DNA from: Desulfobacula sp.
GTDB taxonomy: Bacteria; Desulfobacterota; Desulfobacteria; Desulfobacterales; Desulfobacteraceae
Direction: 5' to 3'
Assembly: GCA_027858355.1 (NCBI GenBank)
Contig: JAQICW010000517.1
Location: 1-21,906, forward strand
Length of the DNA: 21,906 nt
This document shows positions 7,800 to 15,108 of the stretch, in pieces (the stretch's first letter is position 1; each line of letters begins with the position of its first letter). The notes beneath the pieces were generated by a model, which saw nothing but the letters and a program-made list of their open reading frames with translations, was not told the origin of the DNA and did not search any database. The position numbers were made by a program, and so were the translations under genes.

Positions 7800-9206
7800 T
7801 TACGTACTATGAGGCAAAGAAACTATTACCCGTGTCCAATCCCCTGGTTTGCTCTCAAATTTTATCTGCCCATTATGAAGCTCGATGATTCTTTTTACAA
7901 TGGCGAGCCCCAAACCCGCACCGCCGTGCTGAAGTGCCCTGGACTGTTCAACCCGGTAAAATTGGTCAAACACTTTGCCGATCTCAGTCTCGGCAACGCC
8001 TGGCCCCGTGTTACTCACCATTATCGTTAAACCACCCTCAGATTGCTCACCAACCACTTCAACCCTGCCTTCCTCCACGTTATACTTGATGGCATTATCC
8101 AGTATATTTGAAAATGCACGGTTTAGCTTTTCAGCATTTCCCTCTGTTAGAAGTTGCCAAGGAAGACTGACCGATATTTTAATATTGCGCAGGTCGGTCA
8201 AAAAACGGTAATCCTCTATCAAAGATGTCAGCAGTTTGGCCACATCTACAGGGTCTTTGGCTATGACGTCTTTAATTTCAAGTGATGACAGATCCAGAAG
8301 ATTTTTCACAAGTCTTTCCATACGCAGCACTTGCTCGGTCAGCCATGCAAGGTTTTGGGTTTGAAGGCTGGAAAATTTTTCATCCTGGGATGAGCGTGTT
8401 TCATCCAGAGCCAGCCGCATCATGGTCAAAGGTGTTTTCAATTCGTGTGACGCGTCGGCAAGCAACTGCTTTTGCCGTATAAAGGCATGCTGCAGACGCT
8501 CAAAGACCTGGTTGAGTGTTCGGGCCAGGGTGTTGAACTCGTCCGGGTCAGCGCCCACCGGTATCCGCCGATCAAGATGCTTTTCGGTAATATCCCTGAC
8601 CTGGTCGTTCATCACCTGGACAGGTTTCAGGATATACCCGGCAACAAAATAGCTGATTGCCATCAGCACCAGCACTGAAAATGCAAGGCCGCTGACAACG
8701 CCAATAAAGATATCCCATAGCTCTTCTTCGAGTTTTTCCATTGGACAGGCGGCACAAACTAAAAATGTCTTTCCATCCAAAGAAATGATGAAGCTTTTCA
8801 CCCGAAAAGTCACTTCATTTTGCCGATCCTGCCTTAAATCAATTTTATTCCGGGGAATAATCACACTCTCAGTGGCACTGGAACCCGGAGCCGGTTCTTT
8901 AATTTTTACTAATTCAGCCAAATGGGACTGATAAATCAACTTGCCGGCAGCCTGATCATAAATCTTCAGCCAATAACGGTCATCCCCCACAAACAAAGGC
9001 TCATCCGGAATTATATCCCCTTTTTTCCAGCTTGTTTCACCTTTTGAAACAATGGGGACAGTCCTTTGAGAGACGGCTTCCAACTCAGAATCGATAATAC
9101 GAAACGGCTGTTCAATCACTTCCCACAATATGATGCATGAAAATATCAGGCTGGATAAAAACCCGGCACCTGTAATCAGCAGGGCAATTTTTTTCCGAAC
9201 AGTCAT
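7800..9206 (-). CDS. Sensor histidine kinase, two-component system (HAMP-HisKA-HATPase)
   Basis: A 468-residue inner-membrane kinase. It has a first helix ~8-30, a periplasmic sensor region ~31-164, a second helix ~166-192, and HAMP ~193-245. HisKA follows with D-A-S-H-E-L-K-T-P-L (phospho-accepting H254), then an N box N-I-L-D-N-A-I-K-Y-N (367-376), G1 box N-T-G-P-G-V (399-404) and G2 box G-A-G-L-G-L-A-I (429-436). All catalytic boxes are intact. The sensor region contains C151-x2-C154 just ahead of helix 2. The ATG overlaps the response regulator stop by 4 bp (ATGA), so they form a pair. The PmrB/CusS/QseC-like layout and the arn genes next door make an envelope-stress or cationic-peptide signal plausible. 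The ligand cannot be read from sequence. Confidence 0.95.
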   Translation of the reverse strand: MTVRKKIALLITGAGFLSSLIFSCIILWEVIEQPFRIIDSELEAVSQRTVPIVSKGETSWKKGDIIPDEPLFVGDDRYWLKIYDQAAGKLIYQSHLAELVKIKEPAPGSSATESVIIPRNKIDLRQDRQNEVTFRVKSFIISLDGKTFLVCAACPMEKLEEELWDIFIGVVSGLAFSVLVLMAISYFVAGYILKPVQVMNDQVRDITEKHLDRRIPVGADPDEFNTLARTLNQVFERLQHAFIRQKQLLADASHELKTPLTMMRLALDETRSSQDEKFSSLQTQNLAWLTEQVLRMERLVKNLLDLSSLEIKDVIAKDPVDVAKLLTSLIEDYRFLTDLRNIKISVSLPWQLLTEGNAEKLNRAFSNILDNAIKYNVEEGRVEVVGEQSEGGLTIMVSNTGPGVAETEIGKVFDQFYRVEQSRALQHGGAGLGLAIVKRIIELHNGQIKFESKPGDWTRVIVSLPHST

Positions 9207-9886
9207 TTGTCTTCACTCTTGATAATATACCCTACACCCCGAATGGTCTGAATGATCTTACCATGACCGGAATCCCCGATCTTGTGGCGCAGGTTTTTGA
9301 TATGGACATCCATAAAATTCGACATGGTGAAAGGATCAAAGGCGTCTCCCCAAACGTGTTCTGTCAGGTTGAAACGTGACACGGCCCTGTTCTTGTTGTA
9401 TAATAAAAATTCAAGTATGGAAAACTCCCTGGCAGTCAATTCTACAAGGTTACCTCCTTTTTTCACTTCGCGGCTGACAGTATCGAGCTGTAGGTCTTTT
9501 ATATGTAAAATCGGATCGGCTTGCCCTCCGGACCGCCTGAACAGAGCGCGAATGCGTGCCAAAAGCTCATCAAGCGAAAAGGGTTTGGCCAGATAGTCGT
9601 CAGCGCCCAGGTCGAGCCCCTTGATCTTGTCGTCGCTTTCGACCTTAGCCGTCAGCATTAGAACAGGTGTGGTCATGCCCGCCTGCCTGATTTCCTGCAG
9701 CACAGACAACCCGTCTTGTTTTGGTAGCATAATATCCAGAATAATCAGATCAAAGGGAGCATCAAACAGCTTGTCCAATGCCGCTTCACCATCCAGTGCA
9801 GTTTCAACCATGTAGCGCTGACCTTCAAAAGCACGCTTGAGCTGATCCAATAATGTCTGCTCGTCATCAACAATTAATATTTTCAT
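9203..9886 (-). CDS. OmpR/PhoB-family response regulator
   Basis: A 227-residue regulator. The receiver domain (1-~118) has the acidic pair D7-D8, phosphorylation site D51 in L-D-I-M-L-P, T79 and K101. The winged-helix DNA-binding domain (~127-225) has T-A-R-E-F-S-I-L-E-F and the recognition-helix segment S-N-F-M-D-V-H-I-K-N-L-R-H-K-I (189-203), ending R-G-V-G-Y. The ATG is preceded by AGAGG in the 38-bp gap after the glycosyltransferase fusion gene. There is therefore little room for an independent promoter, and it is probably co-transcribed with the lipid genes upstream. It is the cognate partner of the overlapping kinase. By position it could be a PmrA analogue for the arn genes, but I found no convincing operator in the window. 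No symbol is given. Confidence 0.95.
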   Translation of the reverse strand: MKILIVDDEQTLLDQLKRAFEGQRYMVETALDGEAALDKLFDAPFDLIILDIMLPKQDGLSVLQEIRQAGMTTPVLMLTAKVESDDKIKGLDLGADDYLAKPFSLDELLARIRALFRRSGGQADPILHIKDLQLDTVSREVKKGGNLVELTAREFSILEFLLYNKNRAVSRFNLTEHVWGDAFDPFTMSNFMDVHIKNLRHKIGDSGHGKIIQTIRGVGYIIKSEDK

Positions 9887-9924
9887 TTCATACCTCTAAT
9901 CAATCCCAACGTCCAGGCAGCGAC

Positions 9925-12141
9925 TTAATCATTTTTTGATTTACCAAGGACGACCACGCGCCGGTATAATTTCAAAATTTTATCTGTCATTTTTTCCACG
10001 GAATAATTTTCAGCAAATGGTCTGCAATTTTCAGATAAAATTAATAATAGTTGGTCATTCTCTAAGAGAGCGACTACAGCCTTTGCCCAGCTATCAGTAC
10101 TTTCTAAGACCTTAAATCCATTATAGCCATCTTTGACCACATCATAAACCCCGCTGGCGCGTACCGCAACAACAGGACAACCACCTGCCATGGCTTCCAG
10201 TAATACCATCCCCTGCGTCTCCGAGGTAGAAGCGAACACGAAAATGTCGGCGGCCAGGTAACACCGGATAACCTCATGCGGGGCCATATTTCCGGTGAAA
10301 ATAATCATGTCTTCCATGCCAAGAGCAGCTACCTTCTGCTCAAGCCGCTCCTTTTCCGGACCATCGCCCACCAGCAGACATTTAAACGGTATTCGACTCC
10401 TTTCCTTTACTTTCTCAAGCCCGTTGATCAAAAAATCAAGGTTCTTTTCTTTTGCCATTCGTGAAACGCTGATCAAAAGGCGTTCGCCCAGGACCACATA
10501 TTGACTTCGAAACTCTTGAACTTGGCTATCAGACCAGCGCTTGTAATCCTCAATGCTGATACCGGTGGGAATCGTCTCGATCAGGGCACTGACCCCAAGG
10601 TTTCGAAGGTATTCCTCAGTGGAGGATGTGGGGGTGATAATGGCATCGCATCTGTTGGCAAAATGCTTGATGAGAAAATGAACTGCCAAATTTTTTAAAA
10701 CCATCCCCGGAAGCGGGATATAGTGCGTATATTTCTCCAGCCGGGTGTGATAAGTAAAAACCACTGGTATATCATCCTTCCTGGCAAGTCGCATACCCTT
10801 TTTGCCCAACCAGAAAGGATGATGAACATGTACAAGGTCACAGTCAAATGCCTTGAACACCGTTTGAATTTTCCGCGAAAAAATATTGGCAACAGGAAAA
10901 TTGTTTAACCGATTAAAAGAAAATGTCGGACACCGGAAGATACTGCCGTCTCCTGGATCTGTCCATTGTTGCGGATAGCCCGGGGCAAAAAGTTTCACTG
11001 TTGACCCCAGCCGGACAAGCCGCCGATAAAGCCGGTCAATAGAAAGAGGCACACCGCCAATAAACGGAAGGTAGTTATTGGTAAACATGGCCACGCGAAG
11101 CCGTGATTCCGAGAGGGCCTCTTCATCAACACTGAAATCGCGATATAAGTGCTCCTGGCGGATGATCATCTCATACACTTTCAAGGCCACAAGACTGATC
11201 ATGCTCAGAATCAGCAAGGAGTTGAAAATACTCATATAAAAAAAGGAATGTAGAAAAAGTTTCAGAGTTTCAAATTTTTCCCTGAACAGACCCAGCCTCT
11301 GGGGAGCAGGCACATTTTCAAAAGCCACCTGGTCCGGACCTACATTGACTTTTACAAATTGGTAATGCTCCTGCTGATCAAGAAGTAACCCACCGCCGCC
11401 ACCTGATATAACATAGCGAACGCCCTGCACCATGCTATCATGGTAAACAGGATAGCTAGCTGAAAAAACAGCAGTCACCTTATATTGGGAAAATAAATTC
11501 TGTAAAATTCGACTCAATTTTTTATCCAGAACATATTTGGAGTAATCCGAATCAAAACCTGGCAAAAAAAACAAAGAATTGCCTAAAAATATAAACCGAT
11601 ACTGGTATTTCCCAGCCTCTATCAATCTCTGTCTCAACCACTTCAATTGCCATTTCCAGGAAGTCTGCCCTGTTGAATCAAGGAAAATGAAACAGGCGTT
11701 TTTAAGATAAAAGGAAAAAAAATAAGGGCCAAAATGCCGATAGAATTTTTCTGCTCCAAAATCTTCAGCCTCATTAAGGCCTGCGGTCAATACGTAGGGG
11801 AGACCCAATTTGTTGAGCCCGCGGTACAAGAGCCGGTATTTGCCTTCTGTCCCATCATAAACCGCGTTTCCCGCTGATATAATAAAGTCAGCTCCATTCT
11901 CCCGGATCAGGGGCGCAATACGCCTCTCAAAAATTCGCATGGAATTCCTGATATTGCCTACAACAGCAAATTTAAACTTGGCTTTATCGTGGAGACTTGC
12001 TTCGATCCGGTCAATATGATCGGCGTTGACTGCCTGATAATCTGTCTCATATACCAGGAGAAAAACCTTATAACCAATGACAGATGCCATGAGCAGCAGA
12101 ATAATGATCAGATATAACTTTGATTTTTGTTTGCGGCTCAT
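9925..12141 (-). CDS. Fusion of an inactive metallophosphoesterase-like domain with a GT4 glycosyltransferase
   Basis: 738 residues in three parts. Helix ~9-31 leads into a periplasmic region (~55-285) that aligns along its length with the phosphoesterase encoded at 13997-15019: F-A-V-V-G-N against F-A-V-F-G-D, A-G-N-A-V-Y-D-G against L-G-D-L-V-F-D-G, and S-G-G-G-G-G against T-G-G-A-G-A. Every metal-binding or catalytic position is replaced: N63, N92, L122-N123, G187, A228, Y230. A second membrane segment (~296-325) returns the chain to the cytoplasm. Residues ~348-730 form a GT-B glycosyltransferase of family 4, with N-Y-L-P-F-I-G-G-V (356-364), H-T-R-L-E-K-Y-T-H-Y (465-474), R-M-A-K-E-K-N-L (561-568) and the E-x7-E pair E641/E649. 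The H-T-x4-Y-x-H-Y stretch recalls diacylglycerol glucosyltransferases. The start ATG overlaps the upstream stop by 4 bp and has AAGGGA at a good distance. Glycolipid synthesis is my inference. Confidence 0.9.
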   Translation of the reverse strand: MSRKQKSKLYLIIILLLMASVIGYKVFLLVYETDYQAVNADHIDRIEASLHDKAKFKFAVVGNIRNSMRIFERRIAPLIRENGADFIISAGNAVYDGTEGKYRLLYRGLNKLGLPYVLTAGLNEAEDFGAEKFYRHFGPYFFSFYLKNACFIFLDSTGQTSWKWQLKWLRQRLIEAGKYQYRFIFLGNSLFFLPGFDSDYSKYVLDKKLSRILQNLFSQYKVTAVFSASYPVYHDSMVQGVRYVISGGGGGLLLDQQEHYQFVKVNVGPDQVAFENVPAPQRLGLFREKFETLKLFLHSFFYMSIFNSLLILSMISLVALKVYEMIIRQEHLYRDFSVDEEALSESRLRVAMFTNNYLPFIGGVPLSIDRLYRRLVRLGSTVKLFAPGYPQQWTDPGDGSIFRCPTFSFNRLNNFPVANIFSRKIQTVFKAFDCDLVHVHHPFWLGKKGMRLARKDDIPVVFTYHTRLEKYTHYIPLPGMVLKNLAVHFLIKHFANRCDAIITPTSSTEEYLRNLGVSALIETIPTGISIEDYKRWSDSQVQEFRSQYVVLGERLLISVSRMAKEKNLDFLINGLEKVKERSRIPFKCLLVGDGPEKERLEQKVAALGMEDMIIFTGNMAPHEVIRCYLAADIFVFASTSETQGMVLLEAMAGGCPVVAVRASGVYDVVKDGYNGFKVLESTDSWAKAVVALLENDQLLLILSENCRPFAENYSVEKMTDKILKLYRRVVVLGKSKND

Positions 12142-13214
12142 TGCAGGATTCCCTTTTTACGGCTGAATATCTCCCTGTAGACAACAAAAATACCGATCAG
12201 CACCCCGATATAGATGGTCAAAAGGCGCCAGGACAGAGTCAGCAGCAGGATATCCTGTTTTTGTACAAGCTGTGCAAATAAAAGTCCATATCCACCTTCG
12301 GCAACGCCTGTTGCCCCTGGTGTCGGGGCAAAATACATAAAAAATGTCACCACTACCTGAAAAGCCAGAACGGTCAAAAAAGGCACTTGATACCCAAACG
12401 CCCTAATAAGAACGACGGAAAATGAAAAGAGCAGAAAAAGAAACAGGGCCGTGGACAAAATAGACAGGGCTGCCCAGCGCGGTCTGCCTCTGAAATACCG
12501 TTTAAAACCGCCTGAAAACAGGTCTAACTCATGGGAAACCTTCAAAAAAACAGATCGGAACCGCTGCCGTGATAATATTTTTATAAAATTGAGCCAGTAC
12601 AATCCCCTGTATATCCAGCGCTTGATCATTTTAATCCGGAAAAGGATGATCCAGAAAACGGCAAGATATGCACATGAAAATCCGGTGATGCCATAGAGCA
12701 GATTCTTGTGGAGAAATGTATGAAACAGGCTTGGCATGGCCCAATTAATAATCGGTGTGAGTGTAAAAAGCATCAAGGCTGCCAGCAGGGTCCGAATTGA
12801 CGTGGCGGCCGTTGCCTCCCCGATGGGCATTCCTTTTTGTTTCATGAAATAAACCTGAACCACGCCACCGCCGGTGGCAAGAGGAGTGACATTGGATACA
12901 AAAATATTAACAAAGACAAGCTTCATGATATAGGTGAAACCAATGCGGAACCCCATCGCCCTTATAACGCAATACAGCCGCAGGCCGTCCATCAGAAAAT
13001 ACAGAACCAGTAAAACCACCAGACTGCCAACGACATGAATTGAAAGCAGTCCCGAGGGAATTCTAAGCTGCCCTGCCCAAAAATAACGGTGAACAAAATA
13101 AAGAGTGGTGAAAGACAGTATAAAAAATAATATTGCCAGCCCGAAATACCCCAGTGAACGCTTAGAGATATGCAAAGGAACATGTTGATCTATGGGTTGT
13201 AATGCTTTCATCAT
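12138..13214 (-). CDS. LPG-synthase-like transmembrane protein (TIGR00374/YbhN type, putative lipid flippase)
   Basis: A 358-residue integral membrane protein with about eight helices. Diagnostic segments are N-V-T-P-L-A-T-G-G-G-V-V-Q (108-120), followed by a charged Q-K-G-M-P turn, and F-A-P-T-P-G-A-T-G-V-A-E-G-G (295-308). Both are hallmarks of the lysylphosphatidylglycerol synthase transmembrane-region family, whose members flip or synthesise modified lipids. There is no soluble C-terminal aminoacyl-transfer domain, so it is not a full MprF. It is encoded between an acyltransferase gene and the glycosyltransferase fusion gene, overlapping the latter by 4 bp. This suggests it moves the lipid product or precursor of that enzyme. 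ATG 13211 just inside is an alternative start. No strong ribosome-binding site is visible. Confidence 0.88.
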   Translation of the reverse strand: MMKALQPIDQHVPLHISKRSLGYFGLAILFFILSFTTLYFVHRYFWAGQLRIPSGLLSIHVVGSLVVLLVLYFLMDGLRLYCVIRAMGFRIGFTYIMKLVFVNIFVSNVTPLATGGGVVQVYFMKQKGMPIGEATAATSIRTLLAALMLFTLTPIINWAMPSLFHTFLHKNLLYGITGFSCAYLAVFWIILFRIKMIKRWIYRGLYWLNFIKILSRQRFRSVFLKVSHELDLFSGGFKRYFRGRPRWAALSILSTALFLFLLFSFSVVLIRAFGYQVPFLTVLAFQVVVTFFMYFAPTPGATGVAEGGYGLLFAQLVQKQDILLLTLSWRLLTIYIGVLIGIFVVYREIFSRKKGILQ

Positions 13215-13223
13215 CTATTAAAA

Positions 13224-13904
13224 TCAATTGTCTTTTTTTGTGCCATCATTATAAACCATATTGTCAGCCTTTTTGTCCAGCCTTATAATAGCTTTGGCAA
13301 GTTTACCCGACCACTTGGATACCTGTACCTGCCCGGCACTAATTCCGGGCGGGACTTTGATGGGCACACCAAAGACCAGGCCTATCCTTGCGAATGGCAG
13401 TGGAATTTCCATTCGGTCCCATCGTTTTTTAAGCACCATCTTCCTGCTGCTATTTACTGAGGCAGGCAAAAGATCAAATCCGTATGTAGACGCAATCCGT
13501 ATGATCCCATTTTTGACAACGTGCCGTGGGCCCAGAGGGCCATCCACTGCCAGGCCACCCACCCGGCTTTCAGACAAAGCTTTTCCCATAAAATTAAGGG
13601 CACCCTGTCCTGATTGATCCGGTATCCGGGTGGTCTGATAACCGAAATTTCGACATATTTCAGAGATAACGTTCCCCCGCACTGACTGGTTGGTGACAAT
13701 GAGCGCCTTATAGCCCTCCAGCAAGGAAAATACCGGCACATATTTTCCATGCCAAAAACAAATAAGGAACCGTTCTTTGCTGAAATACAATCGATCCAGG
13801 TAGTCCCGACCATCAACGCGAACCTGCCAGGTTCTGCTTTGCAGGCGCAACAGGCTGGAAAAAATCCTGCCTTTGAATATGGTCAACTGCCTTTTTTTAC
13901 TCAT
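13224..13904 (-). CDS. Lysophospholipid acyltransferase-family protein (DUF374)
   Basis: A 226-residue protein with the features of the DUF374 branch of the acyltransferase superfamily. These are F-W-H-G-K-Y-V-P-V-F (50-59, catalytic-type H52), then V-T-N-Q-S-V-R-G-N-V-I (70-80), and A-V-D-G-P-L-G-P-R-H-V-V-K-N-G (119-133). An N-terminal hydrophobic or amphipathic stretch and a basic C-terminal half fit a peripheral inner-membrane enzyme. Relatives are thought to acylate lipid A-like or lysophospholipid acceptors, but the substrate is not known for this branch. The ten-base gap to the flippase-like gene supports co-expression. Upstream lie 92 bp without a gene, holding a small ACCG/CGGT inverted repeat at 13969-13980 with no T-run. 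Specific substrate unknown. Confidence 0.85.
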   Translation of the reverse strand: MSKKRQLTIFKGRIFSSLLRLQSRTWQVRVDGRDYLDRLYFSKERFLICFWHGKYVPVFSLLEGYKALIVTNQSVRGNVISEICRNFGYQTTRIPDQSGQGALNFMGKALSESRVGGLAVDGPLGPRHVVKNGIIRIASTYGFDLLPASVNSSRKMVLKKRWDRMEIPLPFARIGLVFGVPIKVPPGISAGQVQVSKWSGKLAKAIIRLDKKADNMVYNDGTKKDN

Positions 13905-13996
13905 CCCAAAACGAGACCCCCAGATGACACCGATAATAATTACGGCTTATTTCAGACATACCAGCTTTACCGTTTGCGGTTTAAATCGATTATTTA

Positions 13997-15019
13997 TCAT
14001 GATTTTTTGAGCTCAAACACCACTGCCAGAGCATAGGCCATCAGCAGGAATATAGCAATTTCAATACCATGCAGGCGAACCATAGCGTACAGGTAAATCC
14101 AGGCCATGGAACCGACCCGATCCAGCCACTCAAAATCAGGGGTTGCTATGGGCACAACCGCTATTTGGACATCTGCGCCTTTTATGCTGACTTTCAGGTA
14201 ATGGAAAAAATCATGTTCCGGATCTTTACCGACAAGTTCCGCTCCGGCACCCCCTGTGATGGTGAATGGAATCCCCTCCCATTTCCCAGAATAGTAGGAA
14301 TGAATATGGGATGTAAAAATATGAGTGACATTATTTGTTTTAAATAAATCAAGCAGAGAGCGTGCAGATTCCGGCGGCATACAGTGGTGATGCCGGCCGC
14401 CTCTTGGATCATACAATGGCACGTGCATGAAAACAAACCTGTGGGAGGCATCAGCCGCTTTTTCTAACTCTTTTTCCAGCCATTGACGCTGCCATTGATC
14501 CAGGTCTTTCTCATCTGCATTGTCAATCACAATAAAAAAATCCCGGCCGATTTTGAAAGAATAATAAAACGGCCCGAATAATTCATAGTACAGACCCCTT
14601 CCCTTTTCACGCAGCTCGTGGTTGCCAATGGCCGTTAGCAGGGGGATTTCCATGTTTTTGCGGACCTGGCTGAAAACATAACGATATTTTTCCATCTCAC
14701 CGTCAAAAACCAAATCACCAAGATCCATTGCAAAACCAAGCGAAGGGTCCTGGCTTACTTTCCGAAGCAGTTCAGGAAAGGCTGAATGACTATTTTTATT
14801 GTCCCCGAAAACAGCAAATGCGTAATCATTCGAATTATTAATTTCAATAGTCTTCAAGTTTTGAGCAAGCCAGTTTTTGGCTGGTGGGGCTGCAAAAAAA
14901 AACCAGATTTCGGCACTAATCAGAAGAAAAGCACAGAATATGAATAATCCCATTGCTACTGGATGCTGCCTTCTATGGGTGTTAAAAATATTTAATATCG
15001 CTTTAATCATTTGTTTCAT
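13997..15019 (-). CDS. Membrane-anchored periplasmic metallophosphoesterase (calcineurin-like)
   Basis: 340 residues: a helix at ~22-43, a soluble domain ~60-295, and a C-terminal helical stretch ~303-335. The metal site of the calcineurin-like family is complete. D73-N74 lie in F-G-D-N-K-N, G101-D102 in L-G-D-L-V-F-D-G, N133-H134-E135 in I-G-N-H-E, H199 in F-M-H-V-P-L-Y, and H238-x-H240 in T-S-H-I-H-S. Helix placement puts the catalytic domain in the periplasm. The substrate is unknown; a lipid-linked phosphate or phospholipid head group would fit the neighbours. It heads the acyltransferase/flippase/glycosyltransferase/two-component run, with a promoter-like sequence about 45-75 bases upstream and AAGGA ahead of the ATG. 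Its domain is paralogous to the inactive domain of the fusion protein at 9925-12141. Confidence 0.92.
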   Translation of the reverse strand: MKQMIKAILNIFNTHRRQHPVAMGLFIFCAFLLISAEIWFFFAAPPAKNWLAQNLKTIEINNSNDYAFAVFGDNKNSHSAFPELLRKVSQDPSLGFAMDLGDLVFDGEMEKYRYVFSQVRKNMEIPLLTAIGNHELREKGRGLYYELFGPFYYSFKIGRDFFIVIDNADEKDLDQWQRQWLEKELEKAADASHRFVFMHVPLYDPRGGRHHHCMPPESARSLLDLFKTNNVTHIFTSHIHSYYSGKWEGIPFTITGGAGAELVGKDPEHDFFHYLKVSIKGADVQIAVVPIATPDFEWLDRVGSMAWIYLYAMVRLHGIEIAIFLLMAYALAVVFELKKS

Positions 15020-15065
15020 CAGAATTTTCCTTGTTTGTCAGTGGCAGAATAATTTTTGATAGATC

Positions 15066-15093
15066 ATCTTAAACTTTCCTAACGTTTTGTCAA
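15066..15093 (-). promoter_or_regulatory. Sigma70-like promoter upstream of the metallophosphoesterase gene
   Basis: On the minus strand a perfect TTGACA (15093-15088) is followed by a 16-bp spacer and TAAGAT (15071-15066, four of six matches to the -10 consensus). A start near 15059 would leave a leader of about 40 bases before the ATG at 15019. It lies in the 89-bp gap after the DedA-PAP2 fusion stop and fits as the promoter of the 15019-to-7800 gene run. This is read by eye; no experimental support. Confidence 0.55.
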
Positions 15094-15108
15094 TATCGTG
15101 CATTTCAA

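Noticed and set aside
13969..13980. Inverted repeat ACCG-TTTG-CGGT between the phosphoesterase and DUF374 genes.
   Set aside because: Four-base arms, no T-run; too weak to call a terminator or operator.
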